This document shows, one piece after another, positions 18,075 through 26,454 of a DNA stretch of 64,000 bases. Every line of letters begins with the position of its first letter. Position 1 is the first letter of the stretch. The notes under the pieces were generated by a model. The model was not told the DNA's origin, ran no database searches, and saw nothing but the letters and a program-made list of their open reading frames with translations. The stretch is from JAPXSY01 sp034003585 (lineage in GTDB: Bacteria > Verrucomicrobiota > Kiritimatiellia > RFP12 > UBA1067), in NCBI GenBank assembly GCA_034003585.1, contig JAVEYH010000006.1, positions 1 through 64,000 on the forward strand, read 5' to 3'. The translations under genes and the position numbers were made by a program.

Positions 18075-19249
18075 TCGCAAAGGCGGTGCAGGAGCAGATG
18101 GGCGGCGCGTCCTGGATCCGGAAAATGTTCGAAAAAGGCGCGGAGCTCAAAAAAACCTTTGGTGACGAACGGGTGTGCGATTTCAGTCTCGGTAATCCGG
18201 ACGTGCCGCCGCCGGCCCGCGCGCGTGACGTGCTGTGCGCGCTGGCGGATCAGGCGGTGCGGCCGCTGGGGTTGGGGTATTGCCCGAACGCGGGACTGCC
18301 CGCGTTCCGTGAGGCTCTGGCGGATTTCCTCGCGCGGCAGCAGGGCGTGCCGATGCGGGCCGACCAGGTGGTGGTCACCTGCGGTGCGGCTGGCGCGCTG
18401 ACCTCCTTCTTCCGGGCGGTGTTGGAACCGGGCGACGAAGTGATGTGCCCCGCTCCGTATTTCGTGGAGTACGGCGCGTACTGCGGCCATTTCGGCGGTG
18501 TGCTCAGACCGGTGCCCGCGCTGCCGCCGGATTTCCAGCCGGATGTCGCGGCGATCGAGGCGGCGGTGACGGAGAGGACGCGCGTGCTGCTCCTCAACTC
18601 GCCGAACAACCCCACCGGGTGCGTGTATGCGCGGGAAACGCTCGAACGTCTCGGCGCCCTGGTGGATCGGGTCAACGCCGCACGCGAGCGGCCGCTCTTT
18701 CTGGTGAGTGACGAGCCGTACCGTTTCTTCGCGTACGATGGCGTGACCGTGCCTCCGGTGCTGCCGCTCTCGCCCTTCTCCCTTGTGCTCGGATCCTTTT
18801 CCAAAAGCCTCTCGCTGGCCGGCGAGCGCATCGGGTATCTTGCGGCCAACCCCGCCATGCCGCAGGTCGGGACGCTGATGGGCGCGGTGACCATGACCAA
18901 CCGCACGCTGGGTTTCGTGAACGCGCCGGTTTTGGGTCAGCGGCTGGCGATGGCGTTGCTGGAGGAGGGCGTGAACCTCGAGGTGTATGACCGGCGGCGC
19001 CAGGCGATGGCCGCGGTGCTCGCGCAGGCGGGGATCCGCTTCGCCATGCCGCGCGGGGCGTTCTATTTCTTTCCGGAAGCGCCCGGCGGGGACGATCTGG
19101 CGTTTGTGCGGCGGTTGCTGGAGCGCAATGTGCTGGCGGTGCCGGGCCGAGGCTTCGGCTTCCCCGGCTATTTCCGGTTGAGTTTCTGTGTGGAGGAGGC
19201 GGTGATCGCGCGTTCGGCCGAGGGATTTCAAGCCGCGGTCGCAGGCTGA
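18065..19249 (+). CDS. PLP-dependent aminotransferase, class I/II (fold type I)
   Basis: This 394-residue protein has the class I/II aminotransferase layout: substrate region FSLGNPDVPPP (about 39-49), GYCPNAGLPAFREAL, NSPNNPTGCVY (Asn contacting the PLP ring), VSDEPYRFFAYDG, the Schiff-base lysine in GSFSKSLSLAGERIGYL, and the arginine that binds the substrate carboxylate in YFRLSFC. Aspartate- or aromatic-amino-acid activity is typical. Its ATG lies inside the end of the TrpR-like gene (10-base overlap), which favours aromatic amino acid metabolism, but specificity cannot be settled by reading. Confidence 0.88.
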   Translation: MQVIAKAVQEQMGGASWIRKMFEKGAELKKTFGDERVCDFSLGNPDVPPPARARDVLCALADQAVRPLGLGYCPNAGLPAFREALADFLARQQGVPMRADQVVVTCGAAGALTSFFRAVLEPGDEVMCPAPYFVEYGAYCGHFGGVLRPVPALPPDFQPDVAAIEAAVTERTRVLLLNSPNNPTGCVYARETLERLGALVDRVNAARERPLFLVSDEPYRFFAYDGVTVPPVLPLSPFSLVLGSFSKSLSLAGERIGYLAANPAMPQVGTLMGAVTMTNRTLGFVNAPVLGQRLAMALLEEGVNLEVYDRRRQAMAAVLAQAGIRFAMPRGAFYFFPEAPGGDDLAFVRRLLERNVLAVPGRGFGFPGYFRLSFCVEEAVIARSAEGFQAAVAG

Positions 19250-19280
19250 GGGCGCGGAGGCGTTGCCGGAAGGAGGGGGC

Positions 19281-20648
19281 ATGCGGACAGGGCTCGGAAT
19301 CATGCGGGTGGCGGTGGCGGTACTCTGGGTGTGCGGTGCGCGGGCCACGGGGTTCACCGGGCCTGCGGAGTGGCGGACGGTCAACACCAACGGGGTGCGG
19401 GCGTGGCAGGCCGCACAGCAGGCGGCCGCGTCCGGCGGCGCCGTTGCGGTCTGGCCGGGTGTCGCGGCGGATGCCGTCCGGCGCGAGGTGCGGTTGCTGG
19501 CCGAAGCCGTGGGTCACACGGAGGGAGTCACAACGGAATTCATCCTGATCGGCCCGATGAGTGACCGCGCCTATGAGTCGGTGGCCGTGACCGTGGCCGC
19601 GCCCGGCGATATCGTGCGGGCCGTCGAGCATCTCGGTCTGAAACGCGGCGGAGGGGTGGGCAGCCGCCCCTTCCGCTTCTGGCCAATGGGGGAGCGCGTG
19701 ACCGCCACGGTGAGGCCGCTGGATGGCGCGGATGCGGCGGCGCAGCCGCTGCAAGCCCTGATCCGCGACGAGGGGGAGGACGCGCCGCTGGTCGGGGAGG
19801 GCGGCCTGGTTTTCACGGGGGGACGGTGGGACGGTCCGGTCTGCCTCACGGACACCAACATGCCCGGTTCGGTCATTTCGCTCTACAACGCGGGGGAGAC
19901 GGTTTTTGACGTGCCGTTCCGGGTCGGGCAGAGTGAGGTGTACGGCCGGCTGAAATTGGCGCGCTCGTATCCGTGCGGCGCGCTGCTCGAGGTCGTGCTG
20001 CGTCCGTTGGCGGCGGACGGGCGGCCGCGGGTTCTGCCGCTGCGGGTTACGGCGGAACCCGGCGAGGGTGGGGTGTCGCTGGCCGCGCGCGGGGCGGACG
20101 GGGCGGTCCTGCATCGTTCCGATCTGGCCGGGACGCTGGCCTGGTTGCGGGCGCGGGCGGATGCGGGCCGCGAGCTTTTCGTCACGCTGGAGATGGATGA
20201 GGCGCTCACGCTGCAACAGGCCGCGGAGGTCGCGCGGACCTTCGAGATGCTCGACGGCAAGGGATTGAAACTCGACGGCAAAGGGGATGGCGGTTTGTAC
20301 GCCAAGGCCTTCCTGCCGCTGGAGAAGTGGCGCGAGCGCGAGGGCCGCACGCCCCAGCCCTTTGAATTGCATGTGACGCGGAATGCGGCGGGCGCGTGGG
20401 TCAAAAGTCTGGTTTTCATCGAAGAGGACTGGCGGGTGGAGGGGCTCGATCCGCGGCTGACCCCGCGCGCGTTCCCGTTCGAGGAGTGGAAAACGCTGCC
20501 GGGCCTGACGGCCCGTGCGGGCGGAGCCGAGAACAAAGTGCAGGTGCTCTTTGTCTTCGCACCCCGGGAGGCGCCGCTCCAGGCGTTCATGCCCGGCGTG
20601 CGCGCGCTGTCGGAGCGGCTGCCGATCGTGTACGTGTTCGGCGAATAA
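19281..20648 (+). CDS. Secreted protein of unknown function with a YdjY-like N-terminal region
   Basis: AGGAGGGGGC precedes the ATG at 19281, giving 455 residues; an in-frame ATG at 19263 lacks this site. A signal peptide (LGIMRVAVAVLWVCGARATG) is clear. Residues about 65-125 (TTEFILIGPMSDRAYESVAV and the following helix IVRAVEHLGLKRGGGVG) resemble the YdjY-type domain, in which a protein ligand region with a YES motif is followed by an AL..LG..PG helix. The rest contains beta-rich segments and no recognisable catalytic motif. It follows the aminotransferase by 31 bases and may be in its operon, although a periplasmic protein is an odd partner. It converges on the AsmA-like gene. Confidence 0.55.
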   Translation: MRTGLGIMRVAVAVLWVCGARATGFTGPAEWRTVNTNGVRAWQAAQQAAASGGAVAVWPGVAADAVRREVRLLAEAVGHTEGVTTEFILIGPMSDRAYESVAVTVAAPGDIVRAVEHLGLKRGGGVGSRPFRFWPMGERVTATVRPLDGADAAAQPLQALIRDEGEDAPLVGEGGLVFTGGRWDGPVCLTDTNMPGSVISLYNAGETVFDVPFRVGQSEVYGRLKLARSYPCGALLEVVLRPLAADGRPRVLPLRVTAEPGEGGVSLAARGADGAVLHRSDLAGTLAWLRARADAGRELFVTLEMDEALTLQQAAEVARTFEMLDGKGLKLDGKGDGGLYAKAFLPLEKWREREGRTPQPFELHVTRNAAGAWVKSLVFIEEDWRVEGLDPRLTPRAFPFEEWKTLPGLTARAGGAENKVQVLFVFAPREAPLQAFMPGVRALSERLPIVYVFGE

Positions 20649-20657
20649 GCCGCCGTC

Positions 20658-23600
20658 CTATTTGCGGAACTCCTTCTGGAGCTGTTCTAGAAACGACTGC
20701 ACCTTCTGCAGGTTTTCCTCGCCGACAGCCTGTTTGATCAGCCCGCCCAGCGCGTTGTGCAGCACGTTCAGGTCGGGCCGCGGTTCAGTCACCGTCCCGG
20801 TGATCGGGATGCTGAGGGTCGTGCCCTTCAGCATTCTTCCCGCCACACCGCCGGCCAGGCGCTCGGTGATGGGCACCTGCAGCAGATAGCGGATCGACCC
20901 GTCGAAGGCGATCCAGCCGCTGAACACGATGGGCTGGTTGCCCACCACCATGCGGATAGGGTCCACCTGCGTCTTGCCGTCGCGGATGATCAGACGCACC
21001 GGCAGGCGCTCCGCGGCGTAGGTCCGCTCCTTGACTTGAAGGAGCGTCAGCACTTCGCGCAACGCGGGCCCGAGGGTCAGGTTCAGGCGCTCGAAACTCA
21101 ATGCGAGGTCGGCGGAGAGGCCGGTCTTCAGATCCTTCCCCGGCTGGTATGCGAAGTGGCGCACATCCAGGGTCACCGTGCCGTCCCGGATCTCGCTCCC
21201 GCGGAACATCGGGTTCAGATTCACGAGCAGGGTGTCCACCATTTTTTGGGTGATCTTCACCTTCTCCAGCAGACGGCTCTTTTCCGGAACGGTCAGCGTC
21301 ACGCCGTTCGGGCCGCACACCCATTGCGGCGTGAAAAGCAGCCGCCCGCCGTTCAGTGCGGGCGCGTACCGCGCGTCGAGAGTCCCTTTGGCGAGGCGCA
21401 GGTTCACGTCCGAGGGCCCGGCGTCCAACCCCAGGCCTTTGGCGGAAGCGAGGAACGCGGCGCCGGAGAACTCCCCCTCGGCGAGGAGTGTCGCCAGGCC
21501 GCCCGCGGTTGGCGCGGAGATGCGGAACGGACGGGCCGCTTTGCCCGTCAGGGCGAACTCGTCGATTCCCCGGGCGTCCAGAAGGCGCGTCACTGCGGCG
21601 AAATCCACGGTCATGTCGCCTTGGGCCTGGAGCAGACGCCGCACCGCGAGATCGGTGAATGTGCCGCGCGCGCGGGCTTCGAGCAGGCTGGAACGGATGT
21701 CGAGGGCATCGATCCGCACGCTACGGCCGTCGGCCGCCAGCGTGAAATCGGCCGCGAGCCGCGCGGCCGGTTCGGCATAGACCGTCTGGCCGTCGCGTTC
21801 GAATGCCGCGTTGCCGGTGGCCGTGGTTTCGCAGCGCAGGCCCGGCTGTTGCGCGTTTTGCGTCAGAGTGCCTTCCATACGGAGATCCGGCACGCGCCAG
21901 ACACCGGTTTCGGTTCGGGAGGCGCCGTGGCGCAATGCCGCGTTCATCCGCGCTTTGACCGCGCCGGAGGCGGCTTCGGCGGTGGCGTTCGCCACCAGCG
22001 CGCCCTGCCAGGGAGTCAGGCGGCGCAGGACCGGAGGCGGAAGGAGTCCGCCCAGCGTTTGACGCAGGGAGTGCAGGTCCGTGTCCGCAGCCAGCGTGAA
22101 ACCGCGCAGCACGGCCGGTTGACCGCCCTGCGCGGGCCGCCAGCGTTTCCAGCTCCCCGCGAGTTTCGTCTTGTCCAGGGTCACGTCAAAGACCGTGTCC
22201 CGCAACTCCCGTTCGGGTTGGTCACCTTTCATGGGGACGCGGCCGTTGAGTTTGAGCGTGCCGAGCGGCACGGTCAGGCGCTGGCCGGGACGGACCTCCG
22301 CCGCCGTATCGGAAAGTTTCAGGAACCCGGTGATCGCCGCGTGGTCCTCCTCGCGCCGGGTGGCCAGGTCCAGATAAACGGAGCCGACCATGGGTGGCGC
22401 CTGGTGCAGGATGCGTTTGAAATCGCGTGAAAACCGGGTCAGGTTCACTTGGCCTTTCACCACGGCGGAGTCGAATCGGCCGCTGCCGTAGAGTTCCGCG
22501 AACGGGGCTTTGAGGCGCAGGGTCTCCACCACCGGCCAGTGCCCGTAAGGGAAGGAGGCCTTCAGGTGCAGCGAAGGTTCGGGTTTCAGGAGCAGCGGTT
22601 GCCCGTCCACGGTCAGGTTCAGGTCCGCGGCGGCGAGCGCCGCGTCCAAGCCCAGCGCGGTCTCATCGCCCTGGAGCGCCACCGTGCCTTGGAGCACGCC
22701 CTGGCGCACGCGCAAGCCCTTGGCAAGATTGAGCGCAGGACCGAAATCCCGCGCCACAGCCGCGAGATCGATTTCGGTTTTGGCGCGGAGGGACCCGACG
22801 GGGGCGGTCTGGCCCTGCCCGACGGCACGCAGCGCGCCTGACGCTTCCGCCCGGATCCATGGCGCGGAGAGGTCAAAACGGGTGATGGTGAGGGAGGGCC
22901 GTTCATACGCGAGATCCGTCATCAGCGCCAGATCGCCCGGGGGCGAGGGGCGGTGTCCCGTGGCCGCGACCGTGAGCCGCGTGACCAGCACGCCGCCTTT
23001 CAGGGTCAGGTGGTCGAGGCTCGTCACGGTTGCCGTGAAGGCGCCTTCCGCCTTCCCGCCGCAGACCCATTCCTGGCCGGCCCACTCGCGCAGCAGCGGG
23101 CGCAGGGCGGCAAGGTCCACGCCGAGCAGTTTGACGGTCAGCGTTTCCGGTTCGGCGGGCTGCGCGCTGCGGGCTGCGGTCAGAGCCCTCAGACTCTGCA
23201 CGCGTCCCTCGATGACGACCGTGCCGCCGCCGACCCGCATCTGCCCGTTGATCTCGATGGGCTTGCGGAAGGAGGCTAGGGCGATCCGGCCTTCGATCTG
23301 TTGCGCCTCGAAAGGCGTTTCGCTCCGGCCGTTCACCCGCAGCGATCCCTCCCGGATCACGGCCCGCGCCGCGATATCCAGAATCGGCAGGAAGAACCCG
23401 CGACCGCGGGAGGGTTGCCGCGGCTCCGCCGCGGCCGCGCGGGGGCGCGGCGCGAGATCCAGGAGGACCTCCGGTTTCTCCAGCGTCAGATTCCCCGCAT
23501 TCCACGCGCCCAGCGGCAGCAGCCGCCAGAGGCCGCGGTCGGAGGTGAGGCGTTCCGCGTTGACCGTTAGGCCGCGCGCGGGAACGGTCACGCTGACCTG

Positions 23601-23852
23601 TTCGAGAACCGGGGCGCGGAACCAGCCCCATGACCACTTTCCGACCGCGAGGCGGATGTCGCCCGCGGCGTTCAGGCGCTCGAGTGCGAAACGCCGCCCC
23701 GCATCGGTGGAGAGCAGCGCGGGCAGCAGTGCCGCAAACAGAAAAGCGGGAGTGAGAAAAAACAGGATCACGCGGAAGAGGATCGCCACGCATCCCGGCC
23801 GCCGCCCCAAGGTTTCTTCCGTCTCGTCGTCTCGGATCTCCGTGAAATCCAT
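20658..23852 (-). CDS. Large AsmA-like envelope protein
   Basis: The 1064-residue protein has a short cytoplasmic N-terminus, one membrane segment (about 24-50, VAILFRVILFFLTPAFLFAALLP region split by short loops) and a long periplasmic part built of repeating beta-strand pairs. The C-terminal about 250 residues (RGSEIRDGTVTLDVRHFAYQ, PVRLIIRDGKTQVDPIRMVV, FSGWIAFDGSIRYLLQVPIT) match the AsmA/DUF3971/YdbH type C-terminal region, and it ends in a helix. Such proteins form hydrophobic grooves that bridge inner and outer membrane and move phospholipids. It is monocistronic, with a candidate promoter at 23899-23927. Length is within the range of YdbH/TamB-like proteins. Specific cargo unknown. 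Confidence 0.75.
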   Translation of the reverse strand: MDFTEIRDDETEETLGRRPGCVAILFRVILFFLTPAFLFAALLPALLSTDAGRRFALERLNAAGDIRLAVGKWSWGWFRAPVLEQVSVTVPARGLTVNAERLTSDRGLWRLLPLGAWNAGNLTLEKPEVLLDLAPRPRAAAAEPRQPSRGRGFFLPILDIAARAVIREGSLRVNGRSETPFEAQQIEGRIALASFRKPIEINGQMRVGGGTVVIEGRVQSLRALTAARSAQPAEPETLTVKLLGVDLAALRPLLREWAGQEWVCGGKAEGAFTATVTSLDHLTLKGGVLVTRLTVAATGHRPSPPGDLALMTDLAYERPSLTITRFDLSAPWIRAEASGALRAVGQGQTAPVGSLRAKTEIDLAAVARDFGPALNLAKGLRVRQGVLQGTVALQGDETALGLDAALAAADLNLTVDGQPLLLKPEPSLHLKASFPYGHWPVVETLRLKAPFAELYGSGRFDSAVVKGQVNLTRFSRDFKRILHQAPPMVGSVYLDLATRREEDHAAITGFLKLSDTAAEVRPGQRLTVPLGTLKLNGRVPMKGDQPERELRDTVFDVTLDKTKLAGSWKRWRPAQGGQPAVLRGFTLAADTDLHSLRQTLGGLLPPPVLRRLTPWQGALVANATAEAASGAVKARMNAALRHGASRTETGVWRVPDLRMEGTLTQNAQQPGLRCETTATGNAAFERDGQTVYAEPAARLAADFTLAADGRSVRIDALDIRSSLLEARARGTFTDLAVRRLLQAQGDMTVDFAAVTRLLDARGIDEFALTGKAARPFRISAPTAGGLATLLAEGEFSGAAFLASAKGLGLDAGPSDVNLRLAKGTLDARYAPALNGGRLLFTPQWVCGPNGVTLTVPEKSRLLEKVKITQKMVDTLLVNLNPMFRGSEIRDGTVTLDVRHFAYQPGKDLKTGLSADLALSFERLNLTLGPALREVLTLLQVKERTYAAERLPVRLIIRDGKTQVDPIRMVVGNQPIVFSGWIAFDGSIRYLLQVPITERLAGGVAGRMLKGTTLSIPITGTVTEPRPDLNVLHNALGGLIKQAVGEENLQKVQSFLEQLQKEFRK

Positions 23853-23898
23853 CTCGTTGCCTTTCCGGTCCGCGCGGGTCGCTCACAAGATGGGGAAA

Positions 23899-23927
23899 AG
23901 TATAGCATGTTCTCGCGGTCGCGTCGA
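23899..23927 (-). promoter_or_regulatory. Candidate promoter for the large AsmA-like gene
   Basis: Minus-strand TCGACG (23927-23922) and TATACT (23904-23899) are 17 bases apart, about 47 bases before the ATG at 23852. The -35 match is partial; the -10 match is strong. Confidence 0.45.
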
Positions 23928-23932
23928 TGCCG

Positions 23933-24844
23933 TCACCAGAGTTCGCCGGGACGTTGGCAGAAGGGACGGACCTCGGCGATGTCGGACGCGTCGCAGGCCA
24001 GCATGACCAGGCGGTCGATGCCGAGCGCGATCCCCCCGCAGGGAGGCATTCCCGAACGCAGGGCGGCGAGAAACGGCTCGTCGAGCGGATAGACCGCTTT
24101 GCCGAGGTGACGGCGGGCTTCGGCCGCGGCGAGAAACCGCGCGCGCTGGGTTTCGGCATCGCAGAGTTCGCTGTACGCGTTGGCGAGTTCGAGGCCGCCG
24201 AGGTAGAGTTCCCAGCGTTCGGCCACCTGCGGGTCATCCGGTTTGAGACGGGCGAGCGAGGCGGCCGGAGCGGGATAGTCGGTCAGCACGAAGGGCCGGT
24301 CGCGCGGCAGGGCGGGTTCGACGGCCCGCACCATATCGAGGTCGAACCGTTCCGGATCCCAGTCGCGCACCGGGTCCCAGCCCGCAAAACGCCGGTAGGC
24401 CTCCCGGACGCTCAGGCGTGTCCACGGGGTGCCGAGATCGATTCGCGCCCCCTGGTAAACCAGGGTTGTCCGGCCGAACACGGATTGGAACACCTGCGTC
24501 AGCAGCGCTTCGGTATCCCGCAGGATCGCGGTGTAATCCGCTTGTGTGCGATACCACTCCAACAGGGTGAACTCCGGGTTATGGCGCCGGCCGCATTCGC
24601 CTTCGCGGAAGCAGGGGCCGATCTGATAGAGCCGCGGCGAGCCGGCCGCGAGCAGGCGTTTCAGATGCAGTTCGGGGGAGGCCCGCAGCCAGGCGCGCCC
24701 CGCGGGGGGCGCGTCGATGTGCGTTTCGAGCGCGGGCGCCGGGATGCGCACCGGCGTCTCCGCCTCCACAAAATCCTGGGCGTGGAAAAAGGCGCGCACG
24801 GCATGCAGGATGCGGCTGCGCAGGGCGAGGCGTTCGGGATTCAT
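23933..24844 (-). CDS. epmA: EF-P--(R)-beta-lysine ligase EpmA (PoxA/GenX)
   Basis: A 303-residue class II aminoacyl-tRNA-synthetase-like enzyme without an anticodon-binding domain. It has motif 1-like FVEAETPVRIPAPALETH, LRASPELHLKRLLAAG, motif 2 as YQIGPCFREGE...HNPEFTLLEWYR and motif 3 as GGIALGIDRLVML. This is the EpmA family that adds (R)-beta-lysine to a conserved lysine of elongation factor P so that ribosomes pass polyproline stretches. Length agrees with E. coli EpmA (325). It lies 10 bases downstream of the fmdB-like gene in the same operon. EF-P and EpmB are not in the window. Confidence 0.92.
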   Translation of the reverse strand: MNPERLALRSRILHAVRAFFHAQDFVEAETPVRIPAPALETHIDAPPAGRAWLRASPELHLKRLLAAGSPRLYQIGPCFREGECGRRHNPEFTLLEWYRTQADYTAILRDTEALLTQVFQSVFGRTTLVYQGARIDLGTPWTRLSVREAYRRFAGWDPVRDWDPERFDLDMVRAVEPALPRDRPFVLTDYPAPAASLARLKPDDPQVAERWELYLGGLELANAYSELCDAETQRARFLAAAEARRHLGKAVYPLDEPFLAALRSGMPPCGGIALGIDRLVMLACDASDIAEVRPFCQRPGELW

Positions 24845-24854
24845 GATCAGCCGT

Positions 24855-25106
24855 TCAATAGATCTTCTCGTATTCGCCTTTGCCGAGGCGCTTCAGTTTG
24901 GTGAAGCCCGCGGACTTGGCGCGGTCATCGAGTTTGGATTTGGAGCGGCCGATGGCCGGGGCGGTGATCACGCGGCGGACGGCCGCGCCGCAGGCGGGGC
25001 AGACCGTCAGGCGCGCGTCGCGGATCGATTGCGTGACGTCGAAACCGCCGGCGCAGCGGGGGCAGCCCGCATCAGGGTTTACGGCCTCGTAGACATAGAC
25101 AGGCAT
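24855..25106 (-). CDS. FmdB-family zinc-ribbon protein
   Basis: The 83-residue protein starts MPVYVYEAVNPDAGCPRCAGGFD, typical of the FmdB/CxxC-CxxC regulatory family, and has the second pair CPACG, giving two CxxC knuckles (about residues 14-17 and 36-39) for one zinc. After that comes a basic, low-complexity tail (SKSKLDDRAKSAGFTKLKRL). A GGAGAAG site precedes the start. The family's role is not defined; members lie near formamidase, translation and quality-control genes. Here it is the first gene of an operon with epmA. Confidence 0.8.
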   Translation of the reverse strand: MPVYVYEAVNPDAGCPRCAGGFDVTQSIRDARLTVCPACGAAVRRVITAPAIGRSKSKLDDRAKSAGFTKLKRLGKGEYEKIY

Positions 25107-25160
25107 ACGGCTTCTCCGGGTTGGTTCCGATGCGTCACACCATAGCATAACCCGGCGGGA

Positions 25161-25190
25161 AAAACAGGCGTTTTGAGAACGCCTTTCTGT
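25161..25190. terminator. Possible bidirectional hairpin between divergent fmdB-like and parvulin genes
   Basis: AGGCGTT (25166-25172) pairs with AACGCCT (25178-25184) around a 5-base loop. T-rich runs follow on both strands (TTTCTGT on plus, GTTTTTC on minus). It lies between two divergent starts, so it may insulate their promoters; it has no upstream gene in either direction. Confidence 0.35.
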
Positions 25191-25208
25191 ATGCGGGTGC
25201 CCCCGCGC

Positions 25209-25237
25209 TTGAATCGGAGGGGGGGCGCTGTTATGCT
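25209..25237 (+). promoter_or_regulatory. Sigma70-type promoter for the parvulin gene
   Basis: TTGAAT (25209-25214) and TATGCT (25232-25237) are spaced by 17 bases, about 65 bases before the ATG at 25303. Confidence 0.55.
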
Positions 25238-25302
25238 ACGCAACGGCAAGTCAAACCAACGGGTTCGAAACCGAAATGTGCCGGTGAGGCGGAAAGAGCG
25301 GG

Positions 25303-26184
25303 ATGAAAACAGTCAAGGTCAATGGACAGCGGATTCCGGAAGAGGCGATTCAGTTCGAGTTGGAGCGGCTGGTCCGTTTTCACGCCGAACACGGGATGGC
25401 GGAGGATCAGGTGCGCGCGCAACTTCCGGCCCTGGTCGACAAGGCGATCGATCAGGCCATCGGCGCGAAGCTGCTGCTCGATGAGGCCGGCCGTCTCGAC
25501 GTGCCGGTGAGCGAGGAGGAGGTCGAGGCGCAGATCGCCCGGATCGTCAAGCAGGTTGGCGGCGAGGACGCGTACCGCAAGGCGCTGGCCGGGCAGAACA
25601 CCACGGAACAGGCGTTCCGCGACCAGCTCCGCCGCGGGCGCCGTGTCGAGAAGCTGGTGGAGCAGGCCGTGTCGGAGGTCCCGGAGCCGACCGAAGAGGA
25701 GATCCGGCGGCATTTCGAGGAGCACAAGGCGGAATACGCCAAAGGCGAGCGGGTCCTGGCCCAGCACATTCTGATCTCCCCGGACGGCGACACGCAGACC
25801 TCCAGGGACGAGGCCCGCGCCAAGATCGAAAGCATCCGCGGGCGCGTGCTGGCGGGCAAGGCGTTTGCGGATGAGGCCGCGGCCCACTCCATGTGCCCGA
25901 GCGGCAAGGAGGGCGGCAGCCTCGGCTGGTTCAGCCGCGGCATGATGGTGCCGGAGTTCGATTCGGCCGTCTTCTCGATGAACGTGGGCGAGGTCAGCAA
26001 CATCATCGAGACGCAGTTCGGCTACCACATCATCTTCAAGACCGACCACGAGGCCGCGGGCGAGGCGGATTTCGACCAGGTGCGCGAAAAGATCCGCGAT
26101 TTCCTCCGGCACGTCCGGCGCGGCCAGGCCATGTCCGCCTACGTGAGCGAATTGCGGGCCCAAGCCCAGATCGAGATGGAGTAG
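25303..26184 (+). CDS. Parvulin-type peptidyl-prolyl cis-trans isomerase (SurA/PpiC-like), probably cytoplasmic
   Basis: The 293-residue protein has an N-terminal helical SurA-N-like region (1 to about 130, charged helices with FRDQLRRGRRVEKLVEQAV). A PpiC domain follows at about 148-250 (RVLAQHILISPDGD, FADEAAAHSMCPSGKEGGSL, GWFSRGMMVPEFDSAVFSMN, FGYHIIFK), and the protein ends with a C-terminal helix. It catalyses proline isomerisation and probably chaperones folding. Unlike SurA or PrsA it lacks a signal peptide: the N-terminus MKTVKVNGQRIPEEAIQ is hydrophilic, so it should act in the cytoplasm unless the true start is elsewhere, which the sequence does not suggest. It stands alone, with its own promoter. 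Confidence 0.88.
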   Translation: MKTVKVNGQRIPEEAIQFELERLVRFHAEHGMAEDQVRAQLPALVDKAIDQAIGAKLLLDEAGRLDVPVSEEEVEAQIARIVKQVGGEDAYRKALAGQNTTEQAFRDQLRRGRRVEKLVEQAVSEVPEPTEEEIRRHFEEHKAEYAKGERVLAQHILISPDGDTQTSRDEARAKIESIRGRVLAGKAFADEAAAHSMCPSGKEGGSLGWFSRGMMVPEFDSAVFSMNVGEVSNIIETQFGYHIIFKTDHEAAGEADFDQVREKIRDFLRHVRRGQAMSAYVSELRAQAQIEME

Positions 26185-26347
26185 TGCCCGAGGACGCGGC
26201 AACGCCGAGAAAAGCCTGTCGTTTCTCACCGTGGCCCCGGACGCGCCATGCCAACGAAGGGCGTGAAATCCGCTTCCGGCACCATGAGGTGATGGCTGGC
26301 CTTGATCGGTGTGTCGCGACCGCGGTGGCCGAAGTTGGGCGGCGCGG

Positions 26348-26376
26348 TTCACAGTCCGGGCGGTTTTTGGTATGAT
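26348..26376 (+). promoter_or_regulatory. Sigma70-type promoter for hemL-panC-larE
   Basis: TTCACA (26348-26353) and TATGAT (26371-26376) are exactly 17 bases apart. Transcription would start near 26383 and leave a leader of about 72 bases before the hemL ATG. No known riboswitch fold is apparent in the leader. The rest of the 270-base gap after the parvulin gene (26185-26347) shows no gene. Confidence 0.65.
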
Positions 26377-26454
26377 GCGGGCACATCGGGTGGCTCTGTG
26401 GGATACCGCGCTTGTGCCGGTTGCAGATCGTTCCGTCACCGGGGGAATGTGCCT

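Noticed and set aside
26383..26454. Possible riboswitch in the hemL leader
   Set aside because: Some GGCACA/TGTGCC pairing is possible but no known riboswitch core is present.
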